Of a stretch of DNA of 64,000 bases, positions 1-8,186 are shown one piece after another. The notes under the pieces are model-generated. The model worked only from the letters and a program-made list of their open reading frames with translations. It was not told the origin of the DNA and searched no databases. Each line of letters starts with the position of its first letter. Within the stretch, counting starts at the first letter, position 1. Made by a program: the position numbers and the translations under genes. Source of the stretch: Clostridia bacterium (lineage in GTDB: Bacteria; Bacillota; Clostridia; Saccharofermentanales; Saccharofermentanaceae); NCBI GenBank assembly GCA_024403775.1, contig JAKSRE010000011.1, forward strand, positions 17,738 through 81,737, given 5' to 3'.

Positions 1-81
1 GACTTTACAAGAACCTATGAAGACATAGTAGCTGGACTTAATGGATTTATAAGCTACTTACAGTCTGAAGGATCGATCTAA
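1..81 (+). CDS. C-terminal end of an unknown protein (partial)
   Basis: An open frame enters from the left edge and gives 26 residues ending in LQSEGSI before a TAA stop at 79-81. It is followed directly by a strong terminator, which supports a real gene end. The fragment is too short to assign to a family. Confidence 0.55.
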   Translation, partial: DFTRTYEDIVAGLNGFISYLQSEGSI

Positions 82-94
82 AACTTAAATTTAG

Positions 95-142
95 GAACAG
101 CCTCAGGGGTGGAGATACTAATCCCCTTAAGGCTGTTCTTTT
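95..142. terminator. Rho-independent terminator
   Basis: A long stem pairs GAACAGCCT (95-103) with AGGCTGTTC (130-138). An inner AGGGGT/ATCCCCT pairing extends it, and TTTTAT follows on the + strand. It ends the truncated gene to its left. The minus-strand gene ending at 157 also points into it, so it may serve both. Confidence 0.85.
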
Positions 143-156
143 ATGTGAAAGGTAAA

Positions 157-834
157 TTAAGAGAAATCAAAATTGAAAATTGAGAAGTCTAGAAGGTCGC
201 CTAGTGTCGCTCCAGACTTACGATTCTCATCATAAAGATAGCTCTTGATGATATTTACTTCTTCCTTATAGTCATCAGAAGTTGCCATTGCTTTATAAAC
301 TCTTCCTGTATTGTGTGCATCATCGAGTGCGTCATGCATATGACCTTCGAAGACCATGCCGAGCGCATCAAGGGCATTTGAAAGGGAAGTGTGATAGTCC
401 TTAAGAAGAGATTTATCAAATTCAAGCTGTAAGTCTTTCCAGTTGTCGATAACCTTTGTTAGTGAAGGCGTTTTAGTGATATTTTTGAGCTTCATCTCTG
501 AAATTACCTGTGCAAGATCATTCTCGCTCCAGGCATATACACAGAACTCCTCTCCTTCAGATAAACACCATTCAGAGAAGTTAAGTAGTTCTTCTCTAAT
601 GTCCTTCTTACCAAGAAGGGTAGCATCGCTTATGCCTGTGAGATCAGTAATCATATTTGAGATATGTTCTGAATAAGAAGGTTTTACATATCTTTTAAAT
701 GAAGAGATTTCTTCAAAATCTGAGTTAAGCATTACTGCGCCAATCTCAATAATTTCCATCCTGGAAATCTTACGCGCTGTCTTATGGATTCTATCAATTC
801 TTTCCATCTCAAAATCAACAAATATGTAATTCAT
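157..834 (-). CDS. DEDDh-family 3'-5' exonuclease (RNase T / DNA Pol III epsilon-like)
   Basis: A 225-residue predicted exonuclease that should remove nucleotides from DNA or RNA 3' ends with two metal ions. Motif I is FVDFE (Asp7, Glu9), motif II has Asp106 in SENDLAQ, and motif III is HDALDD with His167 and Asp172, the HxAxxD form of the DEDDh class. A strong AGGAGG site lies 5 bases before the ATG. There are no extra domains, so it is a free-standing nuclease rather than a polymerase subunit. Substrate is not deducible. It is transcribed alone and divergently from the gene at 1212. Confidence 0.85.
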   Translation of the reverse strand: MNYIFVDFEMERIDRIHKTARKISRMEIIEIGAVMLNSDFEEISSFKRYVKPSYSEHISNMITDLTGISDATLLGKKDIREELLNFSEWCLSEGEEFCVYAWSENDLAQVISEMKLKNITKTPSLTKVIDNWKDLQLEFDKSLLKDYHTSLSNALDALGMVFEGHMHDALDDAHNTGRVYKAMATSDDYKEEVNIIKSYLYDENRKSGATLGDLLDFSIFNFDFS

Positions 835-1117
835 ATGAACCTCCTGATCAAAAAATATAGTTACTAGTGATGTCTTATGCTACTTATTATATACGTTTGA
901 TGTACAATTAAATGTACTTATCAGAAGGGCTTGAGACTGAATTATTTTCATATCATATTTTAGACATTTTTATCACAAAACGTTATGCGCAGAAACGCCC
1001 ATTTTACGCGGGTTTTGCATTAAATTGCTTTTCGATTCCTGATGCCTTAGGGGCGGGGAAGCACGTATTTAAGGGATTTAACAGTGTTAAATTGTACATT
1101 TTCGAGAAGGAAAAATA

Positions 1118-1157
1118 GGGCAATAAAGCAATAAAATATTATTGTTATTTTTGCCCC
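1118..1157. promoter_or_regulatory. Imperfect dyad upstream of the reductase/response-regulator pair
   Basis: GGGCAA (1118-1123) and TTGCCC (1151-1156) bracket AT-rich arms (AATAAAGCAATAA against TTATTGTTATT) that also largely pair. It lies about 55 bases before the ATG at 1212 in an otherwise empty 377-bp divergent interval. It has no T-tail in the downstream direction, so an operator or leader hairpin is more likely than a terminator. A TAGAAT-like -10 lies at 1178-1183, without a clear -35. Confidence 0.35.
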
Positions 1158-1211
1158 AAACAATTACAATAAAAAGGTAGAATTTTTGCTTATAGCAGAG
1201 TAAGAGGTCAT

Positions 1212-2510
1212 ATGGATAAGGTTTTAATTATTGGTTGTAACAAGGTGACGGAAGTTCTCGTTCCGATTCTCACTGGTATTGGTTCCCAGATAAGGGAACT
1301 CTGTATTGCTGGACCAGATAAGGCGCAGTGCGATGAATACAGAAAGTATGCAGTTCCAGGCAAGATTCGTATCTTGACTGCTGGAGTTGATTTGCAGAAT
1401 GAAGAACGCACCAAGATGATGATGAATATTTTTGGACCTCAGTTAATCGTGTATCTTGATGACCCTGCTTATTCTTTGACTGCAATGCAGTATGCACTTG
1501 ATATGGGTGCAAATTATATCGATAAGAACCTTTTGTATAACGGAATTGAGGATACTTTTGTTGCAAAGCAGTTCGAGAGATATTCTGACTTCAGAGATAA
1601 GAATCTGACTGCAGTTGTTGGTTGTGGCTTTGCTCCTTCAGTTCTTATGGCTATTGTAAGAGATGCTTTGGAGAATGACTTTGATAAGATTACTTCCCTT
1701 GATTTGTTTGATGCAGCAGGCGAGGACGAAGATGATAGTAACGATGATCTCATGAATGAGATTAATAAGCTCTCTATTGATGCTACTGTTGTAGAAGGCG
1801 GCGAGCTTAAGACATATTCACCACTTGAGTGCAAGACTTCTATTGATGTTGAGAATGTTGGTATGAAGGATTATTTCATCTTCAATCATTCAATCATTAA
1901 TAGTTTCATGAAGGAGATGCCAGAGATTGATAATATTAGATTTTTCTCTACATTCAATACTCGCAATTTGAATTTGATTAGTACCCTTAAGAAGGTTGGA
2001 ATGCTTGATAAGACGCCAATTTCTGTTAATGGTGCAAATATATCTCCATTTGAGTTCTTAAGTGCTATGCTCGGCATGAATCTTGTTAAGGCTGCTGAGA
2101 CTTCTGAGGAGAATTCTGGCTCATTAACTAATGAGAATTCTGCTAATAATTCTGGTGTAGTCAGCCTCTTTATTACAGGTAACAAGGGTGGCTCAGAGAA
2201 GACAATTCGCTATTCAATTGAGAGCGATATTCGTGGAACTCAGGATGTTAGTGTGGTAGATTATTTGTCTGGCGTTGCTATCGCTGCTGCAATTAAGTTT
2301 ATGAATAATAATTCATGGATTAAGGCTGGTGTATATGCGCCATCTCGTTTTGATAATAATTCATTTATGAATAATCTCAAGGAGAATGGTCTTAAGATTA
2401 AGACTTCTGAATGTGATGCAGTTCGTCTTATCGGCGAGAATAATGTTGTAAGTAAATTAGGAAAGAGTGCTGGCAGTGAGAATGAAAGCGCTGCGGTAAA
2501 GGTTGGATAA
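1212..2510 (+). CDS. Saccharopine dehydrogenase-like NAD(P)-dependent reductase
   Basis: A 432-residue protein with an N-terminal Rossmann start (VLIIGCNKVTEVLVP) and the fold order of the saccharopine reductase / carboxynorspermidine synthase superfamily: a nucleotide-binding domain to about residue 125, then a catalytic domain, then return to the first fold. Family members reduce imines formed between amino acids or polyamines and aldehydes. The substrate here cannot be told. Start ATG has AGAGGT just upstream. The next gene, a response regulator, begins 5 bp after the stop and has no clear ribosome site of its own, so the two are probably translationally coupled, an unusual partnership. 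Confidence 0.7.
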   Translation: MDKVLIIGCNKVTEVLVPILTGIGSQIRELCIAGPDKAQCDEYRKYAVPGKIRILTAGVDLQNEERTKMMMNIFGPQLIVYLDDPAYSLTAMQYALDMGANYIDKNLLYNGIEDTFVAKQFERYSDFRDKNLTAVVGCGFAPSVLMAIVRDALENDFDKITSLDLFDAAGEDEDDSNDDLMNEINKLSIDATVVEGGELKTYSPLECKTSIDVENVGMKDYFIFNHSIINSFMKEMPEIDNIRFFSTFNTRNLNLISTLKKVGMLDKTPISVNGANISPFEFLSAMLGMNLVKAAETSEENSGSLTNENSANNSGVVSLFITGNKGGSEKTIRYSIESDIRGTQDVSVVDYLSGVAIAAAIKFMNNNSWIKAGVYAPSRFDNNSFMNNLKENGLKIKTSECDAVRLIGENNVVSKLGKSAGSENESAAVKVG

Positions 2511-2515
2511 TTTTT

Positions 2516-3223
2516 ATGAGTGCGGAGATTTTAATTGTTGAAGATGACTCAAGCATCAATAATATGATGTGTGAGGCGCTTACCAAGCATGGATTTAGTT
2601 GTACACAGGCTTTCTCTGGAACTGAAGGTCTTCTCAATATTCAGAACAAGAATTTTGATATTGCTATTTTTGACCTGATGATGCCTGGTCTTACTGGCGA
2701 GGAGCTTCTGGCTAAGATTCGTGAGTTTACAAAGCTCCCTGTAATTGTTGTCTCAGCCAAAGTCGATGTTGATTCACGTCTTAATCTCCTTGATCTTGGT
2801 GCAGACGATTATCTTGTTAAGCCATTTGAGGTTAGAGAGCTTATTGCACGTGTTGAAGTTCAGCTTCGCCACTTAGAGGACCGCCGTAATGGAGCTGGTT
2901 CTGGCGATGGCGAATCAGAAGAGATTATAAGTGCCAAGGATATGCAGCTTAATAAGCTTACATATGAAGTAACTCTTAAGGGTGAGGAACTCCCTCTTAC
3001 ACGTCAGGAATATAAAATTCTGGAGCTTCTTATTACACATCCTACAAAGGTTTTCACTAAGCAGGAGATATTTGAATTCGCCTGGAATGAAACTTATTTC
3101 TCAGAGGACAAGACTATTAATGTTCATGTGTCTAATATTCGTTCGAAGATTAAGAAGATTACTGATGACGAATATATTGATACTGTTTGGGGTATCGGCT
3201 TCAGACTTGCTAAGTTTAAATAA
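2516..3223 (+). CDS. OmpR/PhoB-family response regulator
   Basis: A 235-residue two-domain regulator. The receiver domain (about 1-120) has the acidic pocket EDD at 9-11, the phospho-acceptor Asp53 in IFDLMMPG, and the conserved Lys in VVSAK. A winged-helix DNA-binding domain follows (about 138-235), with the typical LTRQEYKILELL and VHVSNIRSKI stretches and the terminal WGIGFRL. A short Gly/Asp-rich linker separates them. No kinase is adjacent; the nearest is the histidine kinase at 8999-9925, which lacks its own regulator. A terminator follows the gene. Confidence 0.93.
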   Translation: MSAEILIVEDDSSINNMMCEALTKHGFSCTQAFSGTEGLLNIQNKNFDIAIFDLMMPGLTGEELLAKIREFTKLPVIVVSAKVDVDSRLNLLDLGADDYLVKPFEVRELIARVEVQLRHLEDRRNGAGSGDGESEEIISAKDMQLNKLTYEVTLKGEELPLTRQEYKILELLITHPTKVFTKQEIFEFAWNETYFSEDKTINVHVSNIRSKIKKITDDEYIDTVWGIGFRLAKFK

Positions 3224-3260
3224 AGTTAAACTTAGATTATAAGATTATAGGATTACTAGA

Positions 3261-3300
3261 GGCTTCGCTTAAGCTATAAGTTTATAAGCGAAGTCTTTTT
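3261..3300 (+). terminator. Rho-independent terminator after the response regulator
   Basis: GGCTTCGCTTA (3261-3271) pairs with TAAGCGAAGTC (3285-3295) and is followed by TTTTT and more T residues. It closes the operon starting at 1212. From here to the array element at 3462 no gene is visible. Confidence 0.88.
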
Positions 3301-3600
3301 GTTTGAATTGCTTTTTGTTGGTTAATGATAGATATCTCTAATAAAAAGGGATGCCTCATGCCATGGTTCTTATAGTATTATGTGACTAATTGCCAGTAGT
3401 ATTTTAGGTTAGGTGTTTTACCTCTATGAATCTTTTAAAATGCAGGGGGGCTTGGCGTAGCGCTTGTAAAATATAGGCTAAAAGCTTAATTTTACAAACA
3501 TTTGGAAGCCGTGTTTATAAAAAATGGATTTAACATGGATTTTTACAAACATTAAAAGACTCGGTTTGGAATTTTCTGGAAAAACATGTTTTTTACAAGC

Positions 3601-3721
3601 GTTACTTTCGCTTAAAAATGGTTAGGATCTCTATTTATTCGTGAGAATATTAGTTAACATCCATTTCGGATAGGAAAAACACATTATAAGGGTAGATTGG
3701 AGGTGCTTTAGGAGCATAGGT
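3601..3721 (+). repeat. Core 1 of array element, copy A
   Basis: A 121-bp non-palindromic segment between two TTTGTAAAA-type units whose starts are 158 bp apart. It aligns by eye, without large gaps, to 37474-37594 and to the reverse complement of 11859-11978. Shared landmarks are GCTT-AAAATG near the left, a TTTATT-GTGAGA stretch, TTTCG near the middle and GATT-GGAG near the right. Confidence 0.7.
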
Positions 3722-4017
3722 GTTTGTAAAAATTAGAAAAAACAGTTGTTTTTACAAACGAGGAATGATTATGTTTGTAAAAAACTCGAATTTTGGCTAT
3801 TTTTACAAACACTGGGAAATCTGGAAAAATCTGGGATGAACTCTATTTATTCTGAATTCTATAGTAAACGACCCCTAGTTTATAATTTTTGCCAATTCTG
3901 ACCATAATTATAAAATCTTCTGAAGGCAATTTATAATTCTCGAAGGTTGGGGCGATTTTTATAAACTCATTTTTCATAGATTTATAATTTTGGTCTGAAA
4001 TCGAAGTTTTTATAAAT

Positions 4018-4117
4018 TGGATTTTTCCATTTAAGCACACAAAAGTGCCATAAAGAAGGAAATGCAACATAAGATGCCAAGATTTATTTGCAGGGAAGCT
4101 TAGGTGTAGCATTTACA
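4018..4117 (+). repeat. Core 2 of array element, copy A
   Basis: A 100-bp segment separating the two runs of TTTATAATT-type units (3980 and 4118). It matches the reverse complement of 11294-11382, for example TTAAG followed by GCAC, GTGCCA and AAATGCAACAT. It is about 10 bp longer than the other two copies. Confidence 0.6.
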
Positions 4118-4446
4118 ATTTATAATTCTTCAAAAATTCCCAGGAAATTAAAAATTACCATTACCCCAGTTTATAATTTTTCTTCTGTTCAAGTAAAATT
4201 ATAAATTCAGCTCTCAGTAGTTTATAATTTTTCTTCTGTTTAAGTAAAATTATAAATTCAGCTCTCAGTAGTTTATAATTTCCAGTAATTTTCCCCAATT
4301 TTATAAACTCATTTCTCTTGAGCTGGTAATCTGCACTTCTACTCCTTAAAAAACATCAAAATCCAACGACAGAAGGAGAAGTACACCTCACATCCTTCCC
4401 CCAAAATGCAAACAATTTAAGAGCCAGTAGAATCCTAATGAAATTA

Positions 4447-4496
4447 ATACAAAAAGAACTGCCTCAAAAGTAAAACTCCGATTACCTTTGAGACAG
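4447..4496 (-). terminator. Terminator of the symporter gene
   Basis: On the minus strand CTGTCTCAAAGGTAA (4496-4482) pairs with TTACTTTTGAGGCAG (4473-4459), followed by TTCTTTTTG. The same CTGTCTCAAA stem word recurs in the terminator at 14453. Confidence 0.85.
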
Positions 4497-4528
4497 CCGC
4501 ATATTGAATAAACAAAAATATCTAAGTA

Positions 4529-6079
4529 TTAGTCAGCGCCCTTCTTAACTTCTTCAGCATGTGCTTTTTGTACATCTGGATCATAAGAAAGGAGAGGCTC
4601 AACGTCCTTTTTACCCTTGATTCTACGATCGACATAGTTCTTTGTAATTCTACGAACAAGAGGGAATAAAGAGAGGACACCTATAAGGTTAGGAACCATC
4701 ATAAAGCCGTTAAATGTATCTGATATCTCCCATGCGAGTGCTGATGTCATAAGGGCACCTGAAACCGTCATAAGAACGAAGATTGATTTATAGTAGATAA
4801 CTGCCTTGCTGCTAAAGAGATACTCAATACACTTAGAACCGTAGTGAGACCAGCCCAGGATAGTTGTAAAAGCGAAAAGGAACAAAGCAACAGCGATGAA
4901 TTTCTGACCGATATCAAAGAAAGAGAATACGCTGTTAAAGGCTGAAGCAACGAGTGTTGCTTCCTTTGTATTCTCACCAACCATCATACCAGTTGAGAGG
5001 TCATAGACACCAGAAGTAAGGATAACGAGAGCTGTAAGTGTACATACAACGATTGTATCGATAAATACTTCGAAGATACCCCACATACCCTGTGTGATAG
5101 GTTCCTTAACTGTTGAGTTTGAGTGAACCATAACTGAAGAACCAAGACCAGCTTCGTTTGAGAAAGCACCACGCTTGAAGCCCTGTGTTACTACTACGCT
5201 TATAACGTAACCTAATACACCACCTGTAACAGCAATTGGCTTAAATGCTGTTGTGAAGATAGCAGCGATTGCTGGAATGATTGCCTTGTAGTTGATTGCT
5301 ACAACTGTGATACTTCCGATAAGGTAGAGGATAACCATGAATGGAACAACCTTCTCGGCAAAAGACGCGATTCTCTTAAGGCCACCGAGAACGATTAAGC
5401 CTACAAGAGCTACACAGACAAGACCAATAATGAGGTTATATAATGTTACACCTTCGTAAAGGACTCTGCTTGAGAGGAACTTAACATCAAATGCGCTTAC
5501 GAAGTTCTCAACGATTTTATTAACCTGACCGATGTTCCCAATACCGAATGAAGCGAGTGTGGCAAAGCATGCAAATAAGATGGCAAGAATCTTACCTAAT
5601 TTCTTACAACCCTTATATGAGCCGAGACCATCCTGGAGATAGTACATTGCACCGCCTGACCACTCGTTGTCTGAGTTACGGCGACGATAGTAGATACCAA
5701 GAGTATTCTCAGAGTAGTTAGTCATCATACCAAAAAATGCGGCAATCCACATCCAGAAGATGGCACCAGGACCGCCTGTTACGATAGCAGAAGCAACTCC
5801 TGCAATATTACCAGTACCGATTGTAGCAGCAAGAGCTGTACAAAGAGCCTGAAATGGTGAGATTGAACCTGAATCACTTGAATGACCAATTACGTTCTTG
5901 TGGAACATACTTCCGATGGTCTTACTAATCCATGTCTTAAGATGTGTTATCTGGAAAAATCCATTACAGAAAGACATGAAGATACCTGAACCGATAAGAA
6001 GGATAAGACCTACCTTGATCCAGATAAAATCATTAATCACTGAATTTATCTCTCCAAGTGTTTCGAGAAAATTTGTCAT
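4529..6079 (-). CDS. Sodium:alanine/glycine symporter (AGCS family)
   Basis: A 516-residue polytopic membrane protein importing a small neutral amino acid with Na+. Family signatures include ALAATIGTGNIAGVASAI near the N-terminus, GGPGAIFWMW, and FKRGAFSNEAGLGSS. About 10-11 hydrophobic segments are visible. The frame opens at 6121, but the ATG at 6079 is preferred: it has GGGGG about 7 bases upstream and its product begins MTNFLETLG, matching the normal family start. It is monocistronic, with its own terminator, and convergent with the response regulator across array element A. Confidence 0.93.
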   Translation of the reverse strand: MTNFLETLGEINSVINDFIWIKVGLILLIGSGIFMSFCNGFFQITHLKTWISKTIGSMFHKNVIGHSSDSGSISPFQALCTALAATIGTGNIAGVASAIVTGGPGAIFWMWIAAFFGMMTNYSENTLGIYYRRRNSDNEWSGGAMYYLQDGLGSYKGCKKLGKILAILFACFATLASFGIGNIGQVNKIVENFVSAFDVKFLSSRVLYEGVTLYNLIIGLVCVALVGLIVLGGLKRIASFAEKVVPFMVILYLIGSITVVAINYKAIIPAIAAIFTTAFKPIAVTGGVLGYVISVVVTQGFKRGAFSNEAGLGSSVMVHSNSTVKEPITQGMWGIFEVFIDTIVVCTLTALVILTSGVYDLSTGMMVGENTKEATLVASAFNSVFSFFDIGQKFIAVALFLFAFTTILGWSHYGSKCIEYLFSSKAVIYYKSIFVLMTVSGALMTSALAWEISDTFNGFMMVPNLIGVLSLFPLVRRITKNYVDRRIKGKKDVEPLLSYDPDVQKAHAEEVKKGAD

Positions 6080-6338
6080 AGAACCCCCAATAGTGTGACA
6101 TTTAGATACATAGAAATACAATAATTATTTAGCGTACTGAAGTATTTTATTATATTAATAGAGGATGTGCAACATTAGGTCAGTTAATGTATCATTATGG
6201 ATGTGGTAGTTTTTGACTGTAAATCTTTATAAATACTTAAACTTTAGTTTGCGATATGGTAAACATATGAACTGATAATGCTTACTTATAATGAGGGAGG
6301 TGTACGGGTTACGCCTTTCGAGAAGGAGAACATTGATT

Positions 6339-7247
6339 ATGTCCGAGTACTTTCTTACAACAGAAAATCTGACAAAGACTTACGGTAAAAAGACCGTGGT
6401 CAAGAATGTCAATTTACATATAAAGCGTGGCGCGATTTATGGCCTTATCGGTCGTAATGGTGCTGGTAAGACAACGATTATGAAGATGATTACTGGCGTT
6501 GCGATACCAAGCGATGGAGTTTTTAGATACGAGGGACTTGAGTGTTCTTTGAAGGATGCTTTCGAGCATGTTGGCGCCCTTATTGAGTCTCCCGCTGTAT
6601 ATTACGATATTACTGCTTACGATAATCTTCGAATTAAAGCACTTGCCTATGGTGTTGACAACAGCAAAGAAAGAATAGATGAACTTCTAGCTATTGTCGG
6701 ACTTACAGATGTTAATAAGAAGAAGGTTGGCAAGTTCTCCCTTGGTATGAAGCAGAGACTTGGAATCGCGATGGCACTTGTTGCAAATCCTGATTTTCTG
6801 GTGCTTGATGAGCCTATAAACGGCCTTGATCCACAGGGTATAGTTGAGATTCGTGAGCTTCTTATAAAACTTAATAAAGAGAATGGAATTACTATTCTTA
6901 TCTCAAGCCATATTCTCGAGGAACTCTCAAAATTTGCTACAGACTACGCGATTATTGAGGAAGGCGAGATTATCGAGGAGTCTACAAGAGAGGAACTTAA
7001 TCGTAAGTGCACAAGCAGAATTATTATTGAGTCAAATGAGCTTTCCAGAGTAGCTCCTGTAATTGAGGAGATTGGTATTAGAAATTACTCAATAATTAAT
7101 TCGAATACACTGGAGATATATGAGAGAACTGACGAACTATCTCTTGTTAATACTGAACTTGTTAAAGCGGGAATAAGTATTGAGTCAATTTCAGTTAAGA
7201 AGCAGGATCTTGAAGAATATTTCCTCGAAGTAATTAAGAAACATTGA
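6339..7247 (+). CDS. ABC transporter ATP-binding protein (BcrA / lantibiotic-immunity type)
   Basis: A 302-residue ATPase: Walker A GRNGAGKTT (38-46), signature FSLGMKQR, Walker B FLVLDEPINGLDP, and a switch His in LISSHILEEL. The roughly 80-residue C-terminal extension is typical of bacitracin/lantibiotic-resistance ATPases. ATG 6339 is chosen over 6291 because AAGGAG sits 8 bases upstream. It is followed at once by two permeases and a histidine kinase, a layout usual for sensing and exporting, or resisting, cell-envelope-active peptides. A substrate cannot be read from sequence. Confidence 0.92.
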   Translation: MSEYFLTTENLTKTYGKKTVVKNVNLHIKRGAIYGLIGRNGAGKTTIMKMITGVAIPSDGVFRYEGLECSLKDAFEHVGALIESPAVYYDITAYDNLRIKALAYGVDNSKERIDELLAIVGLTDVNKKKVGKFSLGMKQRLGIAMALVANPDFLVLDEPINGLDPQGIVEIRELLIKLNKENGITILISSHILEELSKFATDYAIIEEGEIIEESTREELNRKCTSRIIIESNELSRVAPVIEEIGIRNYSIINSNTLEIYERTDELSLVNTELVKAGISIESISVKKQDLEEYFLEVIKKH

Positions 7248-7261
7248 TTAAAGGGAAAACT

Positions 7262-8167
7262 ATGTTTGGTGATTTATTTTCAGCTAATTTATATAGAATT
7301 TGTAAAAGTAAGGTTCCAGTTATCTTACTGATTATTGCTGCTGTTGTAACCCTGTATTCAGGATATATTCTGATCAGAGTTGAACTGTCGCAGATTATTT
7401 CTAAAGAAGATTTTCTAGAGATGGCAAAAGAGAGCGATGATACACTTGAGGGTGCGTCAAAGGGCTATATTCTTGGTGCAGACGCCGCAACTAATGAGTT
7501 GGATATGAACGAGATACGATGGGGTGAAGGATATTTCATTGATGTAGGTGTTGATGAACTCTACTGTATCAATACTCAGCTTTGTACATTTGTTATGGTA
7601 AATGCAATTCTTGTGTGCACCTTTATTGGACGTGAATTAAAGACAGGATTTTATAGAAATCTTACTAATGTGATTGGTAAAAGACATATTCCGATACTTA
7701 GTCAGTATGCGTTGTTTGCTGCTGTTTGTGCTGTTGAATGTATAATAAATCTCGTATTTACTCTGATTGATGCTTTCTGGTTTCAAGGAGCTCCTATCTG
7801 GCATATTAGTGCACAATTTTTTGCTTACTTTTTTATGTCCTGGATAATGCTTTGTGCGATGACCAGCGTATATATCGGACTTATTTATGTTATTAGAACT
7901 AAGACAATTCCTCTTATTATTTCTATTTGTATTTCTCTGGATGTTCATACTTCTATATTGAAAAGTCTTACCAGAATAATTGAACATATAAATCCAAATT
8001 TTAAATTTAAAATTGTTGATTACCTTGTATCTACTCATCTGGAGGATACGCTTGATATTTATTCACCAGCAAATGTGTTTTTTAAGGTTTTGGCTTTATC
8101 GGGAATTTATATTATAATCTCGATGAGTTTAAGCATTTATTTAAACAAGAAGAGAGATTACAAGTAA
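7262..8167 (+). CDS. ABC transporter permease (lantibiotic-immunity-like), subunit 1
   Basis: A 301-residue membrane protein with about six hydrophobic segments and a large extracytoplasmic loop between the first two, as in ABC-2 permeases of the BcrB/NisE group. The frame could begin at a TTG at 7244 overlapping the ATPase stop, but ATG 7262 with AAAGGG six bases upstream is the better start. Second gene of the operon; it should pair with the product at 8187 and the ATPase at 6339. Confidence 0.8.
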   Translation: MFGDLFSANLYRICKSKVPVILLIIAAVVTLYSGYILIRVELSQIISKEDFLEMAKESDDTLEGASKGYILGADAATNELDMNEIRWGEGYFIDVGVDELYCINTQLCTFVMVNAILVCTFIGRELKTGFYRNLTNVIGKRHIPILSQYALFAAVCAVECIINLVFTLIDAFWFQGAPIWHISAQFFAYFFMSWIMLCAMTSVYIGLIYVIRTKTIPLIISICISLDVHTSILKSLTRIIEHINPNFKFKIVDYLVSTHLEDTLDIYSPANVFFKVLALSGIYIIISMSLSIYLNKKRDYK

Positions 8168-8186
8168 TTTGGAGTGCGGATAAGTT

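Larger units (their letters stand above)
3462..4308. repeat. Composite 51-bp-pitch palindrome array, copy A
   Basis: Twelve imperfect palindromic units of about 37 bp fill the convergent interval between the response regulator and the symporter. Unit starts: 3462, 3513, 3564, then core 1, then 3722, 3773, then 3878, 3929, 3980, then core 2, then 4118, 4169, 4220, 4271. Within each run the step is exactly 51 bp. The first five units mostly use arms like GTTTGTAAAA/TTTTACAAAC; the last seven use GTTTATAATT/AATTATAAAC. Linkers of 13-15 bp vary. It carries no credible ORF. Function unknown; it is shared with copies at 11154 and 37387. Confidence 0.9.

Noticed and set aside
912..1118. 68-codon open frame between the exonuclease and the reductase gene
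   Set aside because: No ribosome site, unusual composition for this genome, and no recognisable product; likely chance in a divergent regulatory interval.
3843..4112. Short minus-strand frames inside the array elements (also 11515-11697, 11965-12165 and 37838-38053)
   Set aside because: They arise from the repeated AT-rich palindrome words; their peptides are repetitive translations of those words and lack ribosome sites.
3462..4308. CRISPR array
   Set aside because: The repeats are degenerate palindromes with variable loops and linkers of about 15 bp, three different words occur in one array, and there are no cas genes. Only the regular pitch is CRISPR-like.
3462..4308. Integron attC array or other tyrosine-recombinase sites
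   Set aside because: No gene cassettes lie between units and no integrase is nearby; the arms lack the core recombination site features of attC.
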